Origin: JAJDNS01 sp963578825
GTDB taxonomy: Bacteria; Acidobacteriota; Vicinamibacteria; Fen-336
DNA length: 64,000 nt
Assembly (NCBI GenBank): GCA_963578825.1
Contig: CAUZDW010000018.1
Span: 10,155-74,154 of the forward strand
Reading direction: 5' to 3'
The translations under genes and the position numbers were made by a program. Within the stretch, counting starts at the first letter, position 1. Each line of letters opens with the position of its first letter. Of the stretch, positions 1-8,814 are shown piece by piece. Under the pieces are notes generated by a model that had not been told where the DNA came from, searched no databases, and saw nothing but the letters and a program-made list of their open reading frames with translations.

Positions 1-2
1 GG

Positions 3-491
3 GCGGTGAACTCCTGGCGTCTCACCCTCGGCGACGTGCCCGCGGCGGAGATGATCGAGGTGCAGCTGGTGAACGCGGTTGCGCCCTTCATCCTCTGCGC
101 GCGGCTGAAGCCGGTGATGAAGCGCGCGCCGGGGCGTGACAAGCACGTCGTGAACGTCTCCGCGATGGAGGGCATTTTCTCCCGGGGCACCAAGACCGAC
201 CGCCATCCGCACACGAACATGGCCAAGGCGGCGCTCAACATGCTCACCCTCACCGCCGCCCGGGACTACGTGCGCGACGGGATCCACATGAACGCCGTGG
301 ACACCGGCTGGATCACCGACGAAGACCCGTTCGTCCACGCGGAACGCAAGCGTGAGGAGCTCGGCTTCCAGCCCCCCCTCGACATCGTGGATGGGGCGGC
401 TCGGGTGCTGGACCCGTTCCTGTCCGGCCTCAACACCGGGACCCACCTTCACGGGAAGTTCTTGAAGGACTACGCTCCGTCGAACTGGTGA
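3..491 (+). CDS. SDR-family oxidoreductase, C-terminal part (5' end outside window)
   Basis: The frame is open to the left edge, so the Rossmann NAD(P)-binding half lies outside the window and the in-frame GTG at 6 is probably not the true start. What remains resembles the C-terminal half of a short-chain dehydrogenase: the strand and serine segment VVNVSAMEG, then HTNMAKAALNMLT where the YxxxK helix should be, then the NAVDTGWITDEDP loop. The catalytic lysine is present, but threonine sits where the usual tyrosine would be. My recollection is that a subfamily of SDR-like proteins shares this HTNMAK form, so it may be a family trait and not a mutation. Substrate unknown. It converges on clpB, 115 bases away. 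Confidence 0.75.
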   Translation, partial: AVNSWRLTLGDVPAAEMIEVQLVNAVAPFILCARLKPVMKRAPGRDKHVVNVSAMEGIFSRGTKTDRHPHTNMAKAALNMLTLTAARDYVRDGIHMNAVDTGWITDEDPFVHAERKREELGFQPPLDIVDGAARVLDPFLSGLNTGTHLHGKFLKDYAPSNW

Positions 492-606
492 GGGGCACAC
501 AGACGTGCAGAGGAGCTTTGACTTCGCGCGTGCGACGAAGCATCTCCCGATAGCGGCGCCCTACCGGTCGTGTGCGCTCAGGATGACGAGCTGAGGCTCG
601 GGCGGG

Positions 607-3213
607 TCAACTCGCGACTGCGGCCGGGACGTCCTTGCGGAAGGTGAAGGTGTCGCCGTCGGGCTCGACGAGGATGTGGTCGCCCTCGGTGAAGTGGCCA
701 CCGAGGACCTGCACCGCCAGTGGGTTCTCGATCATCCGCTGGATGGTCCGCTTGAGGGGTCGGGCGCCGAAGACCGGGTCGTAGCCGCGTTCGGCGAGCT
801 GGGCTTTGGCCTCCTCCGTCAGGTCGAGGGTCAGCTTCCGCTCGGCCAGCCGCTTCTGCAGGTCCCGAAGCTGGATGTCCACGATCTGGGCGATCTCGTC
901 CCTCCCCAGGGAGTGGAAGGTCACGATCTCGTCGATCCGGTTCAGGAACTCGGGCCGGAACGTGCGGCGCAGCGCCTCCATGAGCTGGTCCTCGAGCTTG
1001 GCCTCGCTCTGGCTGTCGCGCCTCGCCATCTCCTGGATCAGGTCGGAGGCGACGTTGGAGGTCATGATCAGGACCGTGTTGCGGAAGTCCACCGTGCGGC
1101 CCTTGCCGTCGGTGAGACGCCCCTCGTCGAGCACCTGGAGAAGGACGTTGAAGACGTCGGGGTGAGCCTTCTCGATCTCGTCGAGAAGCACCACCGCGTA
1201 GGGCCGGCGCCGGACGGCCTCGGTGAGCTGGCCGCCCTCGTCGTAGCCGACGTATCCCGGGGGAGCACCGATGAGCCGCGACACGGTGTGCTTCTCTATG
1301 TACTCCGACATGTCGAGGCGCAGGAGCGCCTTCTCGTCGTCGAAGAGAAACTCGGCCAGCGCCCGGGCGAGCTCCGTCTTGCCCACGCCCGTGGGTCCCA
1401 TGAAGAAGAAGGACCCGATGGGTCGGTTCGGGTCGCCGAGGCCGGCGCGGGAGCGGCGGACCGCGTTCGCTACGAGGAGGAGCGCCTCGTCCTGGCCCAC
1501 CACACGCTGGCGCAGGCGGTCCTCGGCGTGGAGCAGCTTCTCGACCTCGCCCTCCATGAGACGTGAGACGGGGATGCCGGTCCACTTGCCCACGACCTCG
1601 GCCACGTCCTCGGCCTCGACCTCCTCCTTGAGCATCTTCTTGTGGCGCTGGAGCTCGTTGAGCTTCTTGTTCTCGTCCTCGAGCTCCTTCTCGAGCCCTG
1701 GGAGCGTCGAGTACTTGAGCTCGGAGGCCCGGCCCAGGTCGCCCTTGCGTGTGGCCTCGTCCTCCTGGAACCGGGTCTGCTCGATCTGCTCCTTGAGGCC
1801 GCGAATCTTCTGGATGGCCGCCTTCTCCTGCTGCCAGTGGGCCTTCATGCCCGCGGACTGCTCCTGGAGATCGGCGATCTCTCTCTCGACCGCCTTTCGG
1901 CGCTCCTTCGAGGTCTTGTCCTTCTCCTTCTTGAGCGCCTGGCGCTCGATCTCGAGCTGGATGATCCGGCGCTCCAGGGTGTCGATCTCCAGGGGAAGCG
2001 AGTCGATCTCGATCCGGAGACGGCTCGCGGCCTCGTCGACGAGGTCGATGGCCTTGTCGGGCAGGAACCTCTCGGCGATGTAGCGGTGCGAGAGGGTCGC
2101 GGCCGCGAGGAGGGCGGCGTCCTGGATGCGCACGCCATGGTGGACCTCGTAGCGCTCCTTGAGGCCACGGAGGATGCCGATGGTCTCGTCGACGCTGGGC
2201 TCGCCCACGTAGACGGGCTGGAAGCGTCGCTCTAGGGCGGCGTCCTTCTCGATGTACTTCTGGTACTCGCTGAGGGTGGTGGCGCCCACGCAGCGCAGCT
2301 CGCCCTGGGCCAGAGCGGGCTTGAGCATGTTGGAGGCGTCCAGGGACCCCTCCGACGCGCCAGCGCCGACCACGGTGTGGAGCTCGTCGATGAAGAGGAT
2401 GACCTCGCCGTCGGAGTCCTGGACCTCCTTGAGGACGGCCTTCAGGCGGTCCTCGAACTCGCCACGGTACTTGGCGCCGGCGATCAACGCCCCGAGGTCG
2501 AGAGCGATGACGCGCTTGTTCTTGAGCGACTCGGGGATGTCGCCGTTCACGATGCGTCCCGCGAGGCCCTCGATGATGGCGGTCTTGCCCACGCCGGGCT
2601 CGCCAATCAAGACCGGGTTGTTCTTCTTGCGGCGGGAGAGGACCTGGACCACGCGGCGGACCTCGTCGTCCCGGCCGATGACCGGGTCGAGCTTGCCCTT
2701 GCGGGCCTGCTCGGTGAGGTCGCGGCCGTAGCGCTCGAGGGCCTGGAAGCGGTCCTCGGCGTTGGGGTCGTCGACGGTCTGGCTCCCGCGGATCTCCTTC
2801 ATGACCTGCAACAGGCGATCACGGGTGACGCCGGCGCCCTTCAGTGCCTCGGCGGCCGGGGTCTTCGACTCGACGAGAGCCAGCAGCAGGTGCTCGGTGG
2901 AGACGTATTGGTCCTTGAGGGCATCGGCCTCCCGGAGCGCCTGCTTCAGGATGGCATCGAGCCTGGAGGAGACGCGAGTGTCCGAGCCCTGGGTTCGGGG
3001 GAGGGAAGCGAGGCTCCGGTCCACGTCGACAGCCACACGCGCGGCGTCCGCACCCAGCTTGCCCAGGGCAGACGGCACGACCCCACCCTCCTGCGAGAGC
3101 AGGAGCTTCAGCAGGTGCTCGGGCGACACCTCCGGGTGATCGCTCTTTTCGGCGTCCGTCTGGGCGGACGCCAGCGCCTCCTGTGCCTTCACCGTGAACT
3201 GATCCATTCGCAT
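607..3213 (-). CDS. clpB: ATP-dependent disaggregase ClpB
   Basis: Cytosolic Hsp100 chaperone that, with DnaK, extracts polypeptides from aggregates. The double Clp N-domain covers about residues 1-145. The first AAA+ module has Walker A GEPGVGKT near 205 and Walker B VILFIDE near 272. A long coiled-coil middle domain (about 400-525) distinguishes ClpB from ClpA and ClpC. The second AAA+ module has GPTGVGKT near 605 and VVLLDEIEKAHPDV. The C-terminus is the D2 small domain. At 868 residues the length is normal. The reading frame extends to a GTG at 3225, but that codon overlaps the AGGAGG ribosome site (3225-3230), so I chose the ATG at 3213, 11 bases downstream. The ATG at 3207 (MDQFTVKAQEA) matches the usual family start and is the alternative. 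Confidence 0.97.
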   Translation of the reverse strand: MRMDQFTVKAQEALASAQTDAEKSDHPEVSPEHLLKLLLSQEGGVVPSALGKLGADAARVAVDVDRSLASLPRTQGSDTRVSSRLDAILKQALREADALKDQYVSTEHLLLALVESKTPAAEALKGAGVTRDRLLQVMKEIRGSQTVDDPNAEDRFQALERYGRDLTEQARKGKLDPVIGRDDEVRRVVQVLSRRKKNNPVLIGEPGVGKTAIIEGLAGRIVNGDIPESLKNKRVIALDLGALIAGAKYRGEFEDRLKAVLKEVQDSDGEVILFIDELHTVVGAGASEGSLDASNMLKPALAQGELRCVGATTLSEYQKYIEKDAALERRFQPVYVGEPSVDETIGILRGLKERYEVHHGVRIQDAALLAAATLSHRYIAERFLPDKAIDLVDEAASRLRIEIDSLPLEIDTLERRIIQLEIERQALKKEKDKTSKERRKAVEREIADLQEQSAGMKAHWQQEKAAIQKIRGLKEQIEQTRFQEDEATRKGDLGRASELKYSTLPGLEKELEDENKKLNELQRHKKMLKEEVEAEDVAEVVGKWTGIPVSRLMEGEVEKLLHAEDRLRQRVVGQDEALLLVANAVRRSRAGLGDPNRPIGSFFFMGPTGVGKTELARALAEFLFDDEKALLRLDMSEYIEKHTVSRLIGAPPGYVGYDEGGQLTEAVRRRPYAVVLLDEIEKAHPDVFNVLLQVLDEGRLTDGKGRTVDFRNTVLIMTSNVASDLIQEMARRDSQSEAKLEDQLMEALRRTFRPEFLNRIDEIVTFHSLGRDEIAQIVDIQLRDLQKRLAERKLTLDLTEEAKAQLAERGYDPVFGARPLKRTIQRMIENPLAVQVLGGHFTEGDHILVEPDGDTFTFRKDVPAAVAS

Positions 3214-3243
3214 GCTTCCGCTCACCTCCTGATTTGAAGGTCA

Positions 3244-3290
3244 AGGATAGCAGGTTAGTGTTATAATATCAAGTATTCTGAGTGTATCAG
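3244..3290 (-). promoter_or_regulatory. Promoter region of clpB with palindrome
   Basis: This is an AT-rich island in GC-rich DNA, directly upstream of clpB. Reading the minus strand there are two overlapping sigma70-like candidates: TTGATA (3272-3267), 17 bases, TATCCT (3249-3244); and CTGATA (3290-3285), 16 bases, TATTAT (3268-3263). A small palindrome, CTGA-N5-TCAG, spans 3278-3290 and would overlap the upstream -35. I do not see a CIRCE element or a clean HspR (HAIR) site, so how heat induction works here is unclear. Confidence 0.5.
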
Positions 3291-3331
3291 CATAAGATAG
3301 TTGAGTCTTGGTATGACTAAGCCACGTCTTT

Positions 3332-4276
3332 TCAGTGATTTCGGGAGGAGTCAGTCGGAGAGGCGTGCAATCCCTCTCCCTCCTCCATGATCGGCTCGGG
3401 GCGGCCCGGGCCCGTGAGCCTCGACGGGCGATAGTAGGCCGGCCTCGCGAGCAGTTTGCCGCGGACCCCTTTCCGGAGCCGGACCTCGAGCTCGTGCCAC
3501 CCCACGGTGTCGACCCCCACGGGGCTGTACGTCAGCAGGTAGCGGGCGCGGATGTCCCGCAGCACATGGAGGAAGCCCTCACGCAGCTCTTTCATCTGGC
3601 GCACCCTCCAAACCTGCCCTCCGGTGGCCAAGGCCACGTCGGTCAGGAACGAGTGACTCGGGTCACCGAGGCCGCGAGCGTCCACGGCGTAGACGACGGC
3701 TCCAGAACGGCTGGCCGCCCCCACGACGTCTCCCGCCGAGAGCCAGCTCATGTTGTCGAGGCCGTCGCTGAAGATGACGACCGCCGAGCGGCGGGGGCTG
3801 GACTCGGGCAGGCGGAGAGCCATGTAGACGGCGTCGTGAAGGGCCGTCCTCCCACCGCCTCGGGCCGCTTCCAGGGCGACGCGGACCCGGGCGAGATCGC
3901 TGGTCAGGGGCAGCGCCAGCGTCACCGTGTGCTGGAAACCCACGAGGCCCGCCCGGTCTCCCGTATCGAGGCCGTCGAGAAACGCTCCGGCCGCTCCCCG
4001 CAGCGCCTCGAGCTTGGGGCCGACGACGCTCCCGCTGATGTCGAGGACCAGAAGCGCGTCCACGGGCGCTTCCTCGAAAGCCACAGGGTGAAGCGTCTGC
4101 CCGACGCCGTTGTCCCGGACCTCGAAGTCCGCGGCGGTGAGGTCCGGGACAGGCTGGCCATCTCGGGTGACGAGGACCTCGACCCGCACGACTTCCACCC
4201 CGACGCCAAAGACGAGCGGCTCCTGCTGAGGCGAAGATGACGTCCAGAAGGCGAGAAGCGCGGCGAGCGGGATCAT
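3332..4276 (-). CDS. Exported VWFA-domain protein, acidobacterial type
   Basis: A 314-residue protein starting at the ATG that overlaps the upstream TPR gene's stop (ATGA). A short hydrophobic N-terminus (MIPLAALLAFW) suggests export. The next segment (VEVVRVEVLVTRDGQPVPDL, then DFEVRDNG) is the beta-rich lead-in typical of the VWFA-related proteins abundant in Acidobacteriota. The von Willebrand A fold follows, with the metal-binding MIDAS motif DISGS near residue 90 and IFSDGLDN later. Such domains bind protein ligands in a metal-dependent way; the partner here is unknown. Translational coupling to the TPR gene and then clpB downstream on the same strand suggests a shared envelope or stress role, but that is inference. 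Confidence 0.85.
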   Translation of the reverse strand: MIPLAALLAFWTSSSPQQEPLVFGVGVEVVRVEVLVTRDGQPVPDLTAADFEVRDNGVGQTLHPVAFEEAPVDALLVLDISGSVVGPKLEALRGAAGAFLDGLDTGDRAGLVGFQHTVTLALPLTSDLARVRVALEAARGGGRTALHDAVYMALRLPESSPRRSAVVIFSDGLDNMSWLSAGDVVGAASRSGAVVYAVDARGLGDPSHSFLTDVALATGGQVWRVRQMKELREGFLHVLRDIRARYLLTYSPVGVDTVGWHELEVRLRKGVRGKLLARPAYYRPSRLTGPGRPEPIMEEGEGLHASPTDSSRNH

Positions 4277-5328
4277 CTCGGGCACAGCCTCTGGAGCAGG
4301 TCTTCGAAGGGCCGCAGTCGCAGCTCCGGCGGACCGAACGGATAATCGTCCCACGGATCGGCACGCACCCAGGAGCGTCCTCGCTCCTGGAAGAAAGGCT
4401 GCAGCACGGCCCTCGCCGCTGCTTGGCCGTCCACACGTTCGAGGGCCCGGGCGAGGGCGACGTGCGCGGCCTGGCCCTCTGGCTCCAACTCGGTGGCCTT
4501 TCGAAAGGCTGCGATCGCCGCGTCCGTTTCGTTCAGCCCTTCGTGTGCGGCGCCCAGAAACAGGAGCGCCAGGAAGCGTCGGTCCTCGTCACCTCGTCCG
4601 CGGGCCACCGCTTCGAGGAGTGGGCGGGCGTCGTCGGGTCGCCCCCGGCGGACCAGGACCCAGCCGAGGCGGAGTTGGGCCGCTTCGTTCTCCGGGTGGA
4701 TTTTGAGGACCCGTCGGAATCGGTCTTCCGCTCTGCGGAGATCCTTGTCGGACCATCGCCCTCCGCTGGATCTCTGGAGAAGCAAAGCTCTCATGTCCGC
4801 GGCGCAACCGGCGAGAAGCTGCATCCTCACGTCGGGCTCGTAGCTCCGCAGCGATTCCTCCGCCAGATGACTGGCTTCGTCGGGGTGGCCCGCCAGAAGC
4901 TCGGCAGACACGAGCACCATGTAGAAGTCTCGCGGCCTGAGTCCCCTGGCTTCCGGCGGCTGCTGTTTCCGGGTGCGAAACCACCGGAGAAGGCGAAGCG
5001 CCCAGTCGATGTGCTCTTCGCTCTCCCCGAAGGACAGGCCCAGCTGGTTGGCTCGCAGCGCCGCATTGGTGTGGAGCAGGAAGGCGCCCTGTGCCGTGCG
5101 CACGCACGGGACGATCTCCGCACTCTCCGCCTCGCGGCATTCGCGCAGCAGCGCGTCGACGCCCCACTCGATCCGGCCCGGCGCCCAGCTGCCGAGCGCT
5201 CGAACCGCGGCCTCGCGGGCGCCTGCGCGATAGCGCTCCACGAGGGTGCGATACTCGGACGGACCGGACTCTTCCCGGTCGGCTCCTGCGTCCGCGGCCG
5301 CGAAGAAGACAGCCAGGGCCAGTGCCAC
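4273..5328 (-). CDS. Exported TPR-repeat protein
   Basis: A hydrophobic leader (VALALAVFFAAADAGA) gives way to an alpha-helical protein with recognisable tetratricopeptide repeats in its second half, for example the stretches around ENEAAQLRLGWVLVRRGRPDDA and DAAIAAFRKATELEPEGQAAHVALARALE. TPRs are protein-protein scaffolds. The start is uncertain: the reading frame is open far upstream but that part is antisense or shadow sequence over the neighbouring lipoprotein, so I chose the GTG at 5328, 17 bases after that gene's stop (351 residues). Its signal peptide then lacks the usual N-terminal positive charge, so an upstream non-AUG start is possible. Its stop overlaps the VWFA start. Confidence 0.7.
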   Translation of the reverse strand: MALALAVFFAAADAGADREESGPSEYRTLVERYRAGAREAAVRALGSWAPGRIEWGVDALLRECREAESAEIVPCVRTAQGAFLLHTNAALRANQLGLSFGESEEHIDWALRLLRWFRTRKQQPPEARGLRPRDFYMVLVSAELLAGHPDEASHLAEESLRSYEPDVRMQLLAGCAADMRALLLQRSSGGRWSDKDLRRAEDRFRRVLKIHPENEAAQLRLGWVLVRRGRPDDARPLLEAVARGRGDEDRRFLALLFLGAAHEGLNETDAAIAAFRKATELEPEGQAAHVALARALERVDGQAAARAVLQPFFQERGRSWVRADPWDDYPFGPPELRLRPFEDLLQRLCPR

Positions 5329-5345
5329 CCCGACCCGGACGCGAC

Positions 5346-6178
5346 CTAGAAGGCGCAGCTGGGGAGGTCGCGGTTGCACTGCACGTGAACCAGGATTCCA
5401 AAGGACGGCGGCACGCCGGTCGTCATCTCCGCTCCGCAGAGGCCGGGCGGCGCCACGAAGCCCAGGATGCTCCCGGCCAGGTTGGGTCCTCGCCCATTCA
5501 GGTTGGGTCCTCGCCCATTGAAGACATCGGTGCAGCGTTCGTCGGGAGTCAGGGTGTCCCGTCGGCCCGACTCGGCTTCTGTCAGCTGGATGGACTCGGC
5601 GCTCGTGCTGCACACCTCGAGCACCTCGAGGCAGCCCGAGGTCTCCTCCTTGAGGTTGACCCCCGTCCAGGTGGCCACGGCCCCGGCGCAAACGCCTGCG
5701 AAGGTGAAGGGCAGGGCCGTTGGGCCGGGGGGCTCCGTCTCCTCGATCACCCTCGCCGTCGCGGAAGCGTCCAGGGCGACCGACCGCCCGCTCCCTTCGT
5801 AGTTCGCCACGGCCGCATGGGCGTCGAACGTGGTCGTCTCGGTCACCGAAACGACGATCGTTCCCTGCGATCGGATGTCGCCGGCTCCCTCCCATCGAGG
5901 GAGGCTGGGCGAGGAGCTGCGGTCGACGAGGATGCAGCGGTCCCGAGAGGGCGCATCGCCCGCCCCGCTGCCCACGAACCCGGGCCGGCAAGCTGGGCTG
6001 TCGGTCTGCTCCCCGGCATCCCACGTGACAGCCACCTCCTCGCTACCACAGACGAACGCGGGCATCACAGAGACCGAGACGGTGGGAGGAGGTTCCGCCG
6101 ACCTTTGCAACTCGCACCCGCTCAATGGCACCAGGGCAGCCATCAACAACAGCGCCCCCGTCGTGGCCGAAACCCCAT
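5346..6178 (-). CDS. Putative lipoprotein; N-terminus apparently frameshifted
   Basis: About 277 residues, no recognised domain. It has a lipobox (LVPLSGC, cysteine predicted to be lipidated), then a Ser/Thr-rich region and eleven cysteines spread through the mature part, suggesting a disulfide-bonded exported protein. The best start (ATG at 6178 after a GGAGGG ribosome site) is one frame off the body of the gene. Adding one G to the five-base G run at 6155-6159 (minus strand) joins them and gives a textbook signal: MGFRPRRG, then ALLLMAALVPLSGC. As read, the only in-frame options are weak starts or a start far upstream. A 21-base tandem duplication in the coding region repeats NGRGPNL twice. 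It heads the lipoprotein-TPR-VWFA block. Confidence 0.6.
5479..5520. repeat. 21-bp tandem duplication inside the lipoprotein gene
   Basis: Two adjacent copies (5479-5499 and 5500-5520) differ only at the last base. The duplication is in frame and encodes NGRGPNL twice on the minus strand. Confidence 0.9.
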
Positions 6179-6279
6179 GAATCCCTCCCTCTGCCTCCGG
6201 GCTCTCGCCAGAGGCCTGCCCTCTGTGGAAATCGACCGCATCATAGCCCAACCCGTCTCCCGTCCTCGGTCCGAGCCGC

Positions 6280-6307
6280 TTGCCACTCTCTATGAGCAGG
6301 ATATAAG
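6280..6307 (+). promoter_or_regulatory. Sigma70-type promoter of the GntR regulator
   Basis: TTGCCA (6280-6285), a 16-base spacer, TATAAG (6302-6307): five of six matches in each box. This is one of the best promoters in the window, and predicts transcription starting near 6314. Confidence 0.65.
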
Positions 6308-6318
6308 ATGTCTGATAA
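6308..6318 (+). promoter_or_regulatory. Possible GntR/FadR operator
   Basis: ATGTC-T-GATAA is a near match to the TGTC-T-GACA palindrome bound by several FadR-subfamily regulators. It lies immediately after the -10 box, over the likely transcription start, as expected for autorepression. Only one such copy was noticed. Confidence 0.35.
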
Positions 6319-6327
6319 GTGAGGGCC

Positions 6328-6990
6328 ATGGAGTCGATCCGCAGAAAGTCGCTGGTCTCGGAGGTCGTGACGCTCCTGGTCGAGGTGATCGAGACACAAA
6401 ACCTCGAGCCTGGCGACCGCCTGCCCACGGAGGCGGAGCTGGTGCGGAGCCTGGAGGTCAGCCGGCCGGTCCTGCGCGAGGCGGTGGGGCGGCTCGAGAG
6501 CCTGGGGCTCGTCCGGGTGAGGCGGGGCCTCGGGATGTTCGTCGGTGACCGGGACAGCCTGGCGGGATGCCTCAAGCTCGTCCGCACGGCCATGACCGTC
6601 ACTCCTCGCGACCTGAGCCAGTTCGCCGATCTGCACGGCGCCCTCCAACACCACGCTGCACGTCGCGCGGCAGAGCTGGCGACGAAGGCGGACGTCGCGC
6701 AGCTCCAGCGGTTGTGGGACGAGTCCGCCCGAACGGGCATCCCCCACGAGGAGGCGGCCAGGCTGGAGATCGCCTTTCACCGCAAGCTCGTCGCGATCAC
6801 CGGCAACGAGCTGATGCTCAACGTCATGTCGGTGCTGCAACAGTTCATGGCTGGCGTATCGGCGCAGACGACACCGCGGCCACGGGAGAGGAGCGTGAGA
6901 AGGCGATCGGACCGTGCGGTCCTGGACGCGGTGCGGCGGGGCGACGCGGACGCGGCCGAGGCGGCCATGCGTGAGCACACCCTTACGTGA
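6328..6990 (+). CDS. GntR-family transcriptional regulator, FadR subfamily
   Basis: A 220-residue DNA-binding regulator. The winged helix-turn-helix occupies about residues 8-75 (EPGDRLPTEAELVRSLEVSRPVLREAVGRLESLGLV, the GntR hallmark). An all-helical FCD ligand-binding domain follows, with histidines in FHRKLVAITGNELM and REHTLT that usually help bind a metal or carboxylate effector. The ATG at 6328 is preferred over the GTG at 6319 because the N-terminus MESIRRKSLVSEV fits the family. FadR-type members usually sense small carboxylic acids and regulate neighbouring metabolic genes. Here the neighbours are a divergent lipoprotein and a downstream zinc-ribbon orphan, so the regulon cannot be guessed. 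Confidence 0.88.
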   Translation: MESIRRKSLVSEVVTLLVEVIETQNLEPGDRLPTEAELVRSLEVSRPVLREAVGRLESLGLVRVRRGLGMFVGDRDSLAGCLKLVRTAMTVTPRDLSQFADLHGALQHHAARRAAELATKADVAQLQRLWDESARTGIPHEEAARLEIAFHRKLVAITGNELMLNVMSVLQQFMAGVSAQTTPRPRERSVRRRSDRAVLDAVRRGDADAAEAAMREHTLT

Positions 6991-7042
6991 CGAGAGCGCG
7001 GCGAGGGCAGCCAGGAGTGTAGAGTGTGCCAGGGAGTGATCA

Positions 7043-7591
7043 GTGCCCGAACACAAGCTGGTTCTGCACCCCTCGAATCCGACCGCCATTCTCCAGGACC
7101 CGCCAGAGCTGCTGGAGTCGCTCCGTCAGTTCCGCCTGATCAGCGGCTCCTTCAATCACCTGGGGGAGATGCACCACAAGGAGGGCCCGAGGTTCCGGGA
7201 CCTCGTGCTGTTCAGTGGCAAGACGGTCCCATCGTCCGCCGGTGACTCCAATCATCCCGTCGGGCTCACCGAGACAACACCAGAGCCCGTCTTCCTCGGT
7301 GGAGCGAATGCCCAGGCCCCGGCTTGTCCGGGCTGTGGAAACCGCTTCGCCGAGTGGCGAGGGAAGCTCCAGCAGTGGCAGCTCGCCCAGGCCGAGCCCT
7401 GGGAGTGCACCAGGTGCGGCCGAAGACGCCGGGCCCACGAGCTGGAGTGGCATTGCCGGGGCGGCTTTGCCCGCTACGCCCTCGACATCTGGAACATCCG
7501 CGAGGACGAAGCCGAGCCCTCAGCCGAGCTGCTCGAGCTCCTCCGCGTCATCACCTACGAGGACTGGACCCACTTCTACTATCGGCTCTAG
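7043..7591 (+). CDS. Hypothetical protein with a four-cysteine zinc ribbon
   Basis: 182 residues, no family recognised. Two CxxC knuckles (C95/C98 and C122/C125, with H137-C138 just after) look like a treble-clef or ribbon zinc site between a soluble N-terminal region and a C-terminal region rich in aromatic residues (WTHFYYRL at the end). The GTG start is preceded by AGGGAGTG at good spacing. It follows the GntR gene by 52 bases on the same strand and could be its target. It converges on the methyltransferase gene, whose end is 18 bases away. High third-position GC supports real coding. Confidence 0.7.
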   Translation: MPEHKLVLHPSNPTAILQDPPELLESLRQFRLISGSFNHLGEMHHKEGPRFRDLVLFSGKTVPSSAGDSNHPVGLTETTPEPVFLGGANAQAPACPGCGNRFAEWRGKLQQWQLAQAEPWECTRCGRRRRAHELEWHCRGGFARYALDIWNIREDEAEPSAELLELLRVITYEDWTHFYYRL

Positions 7592-7609
7592 AAAGACCCG
7601 GGTCCTCGG

Positions 7610-8779
<1,170 letters not shown>

Positions 8780-8814
8780 CGGTGGCTGAAGAGGATATCG
8801 TCAAATAATAGGGC

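Noticed and set aside
676..3237. Plus-strand frames of 270-300 codons opposite clpB
   Set aside because: Antisense shadows; the minus strand encodes a full, motif-complete ClpB.
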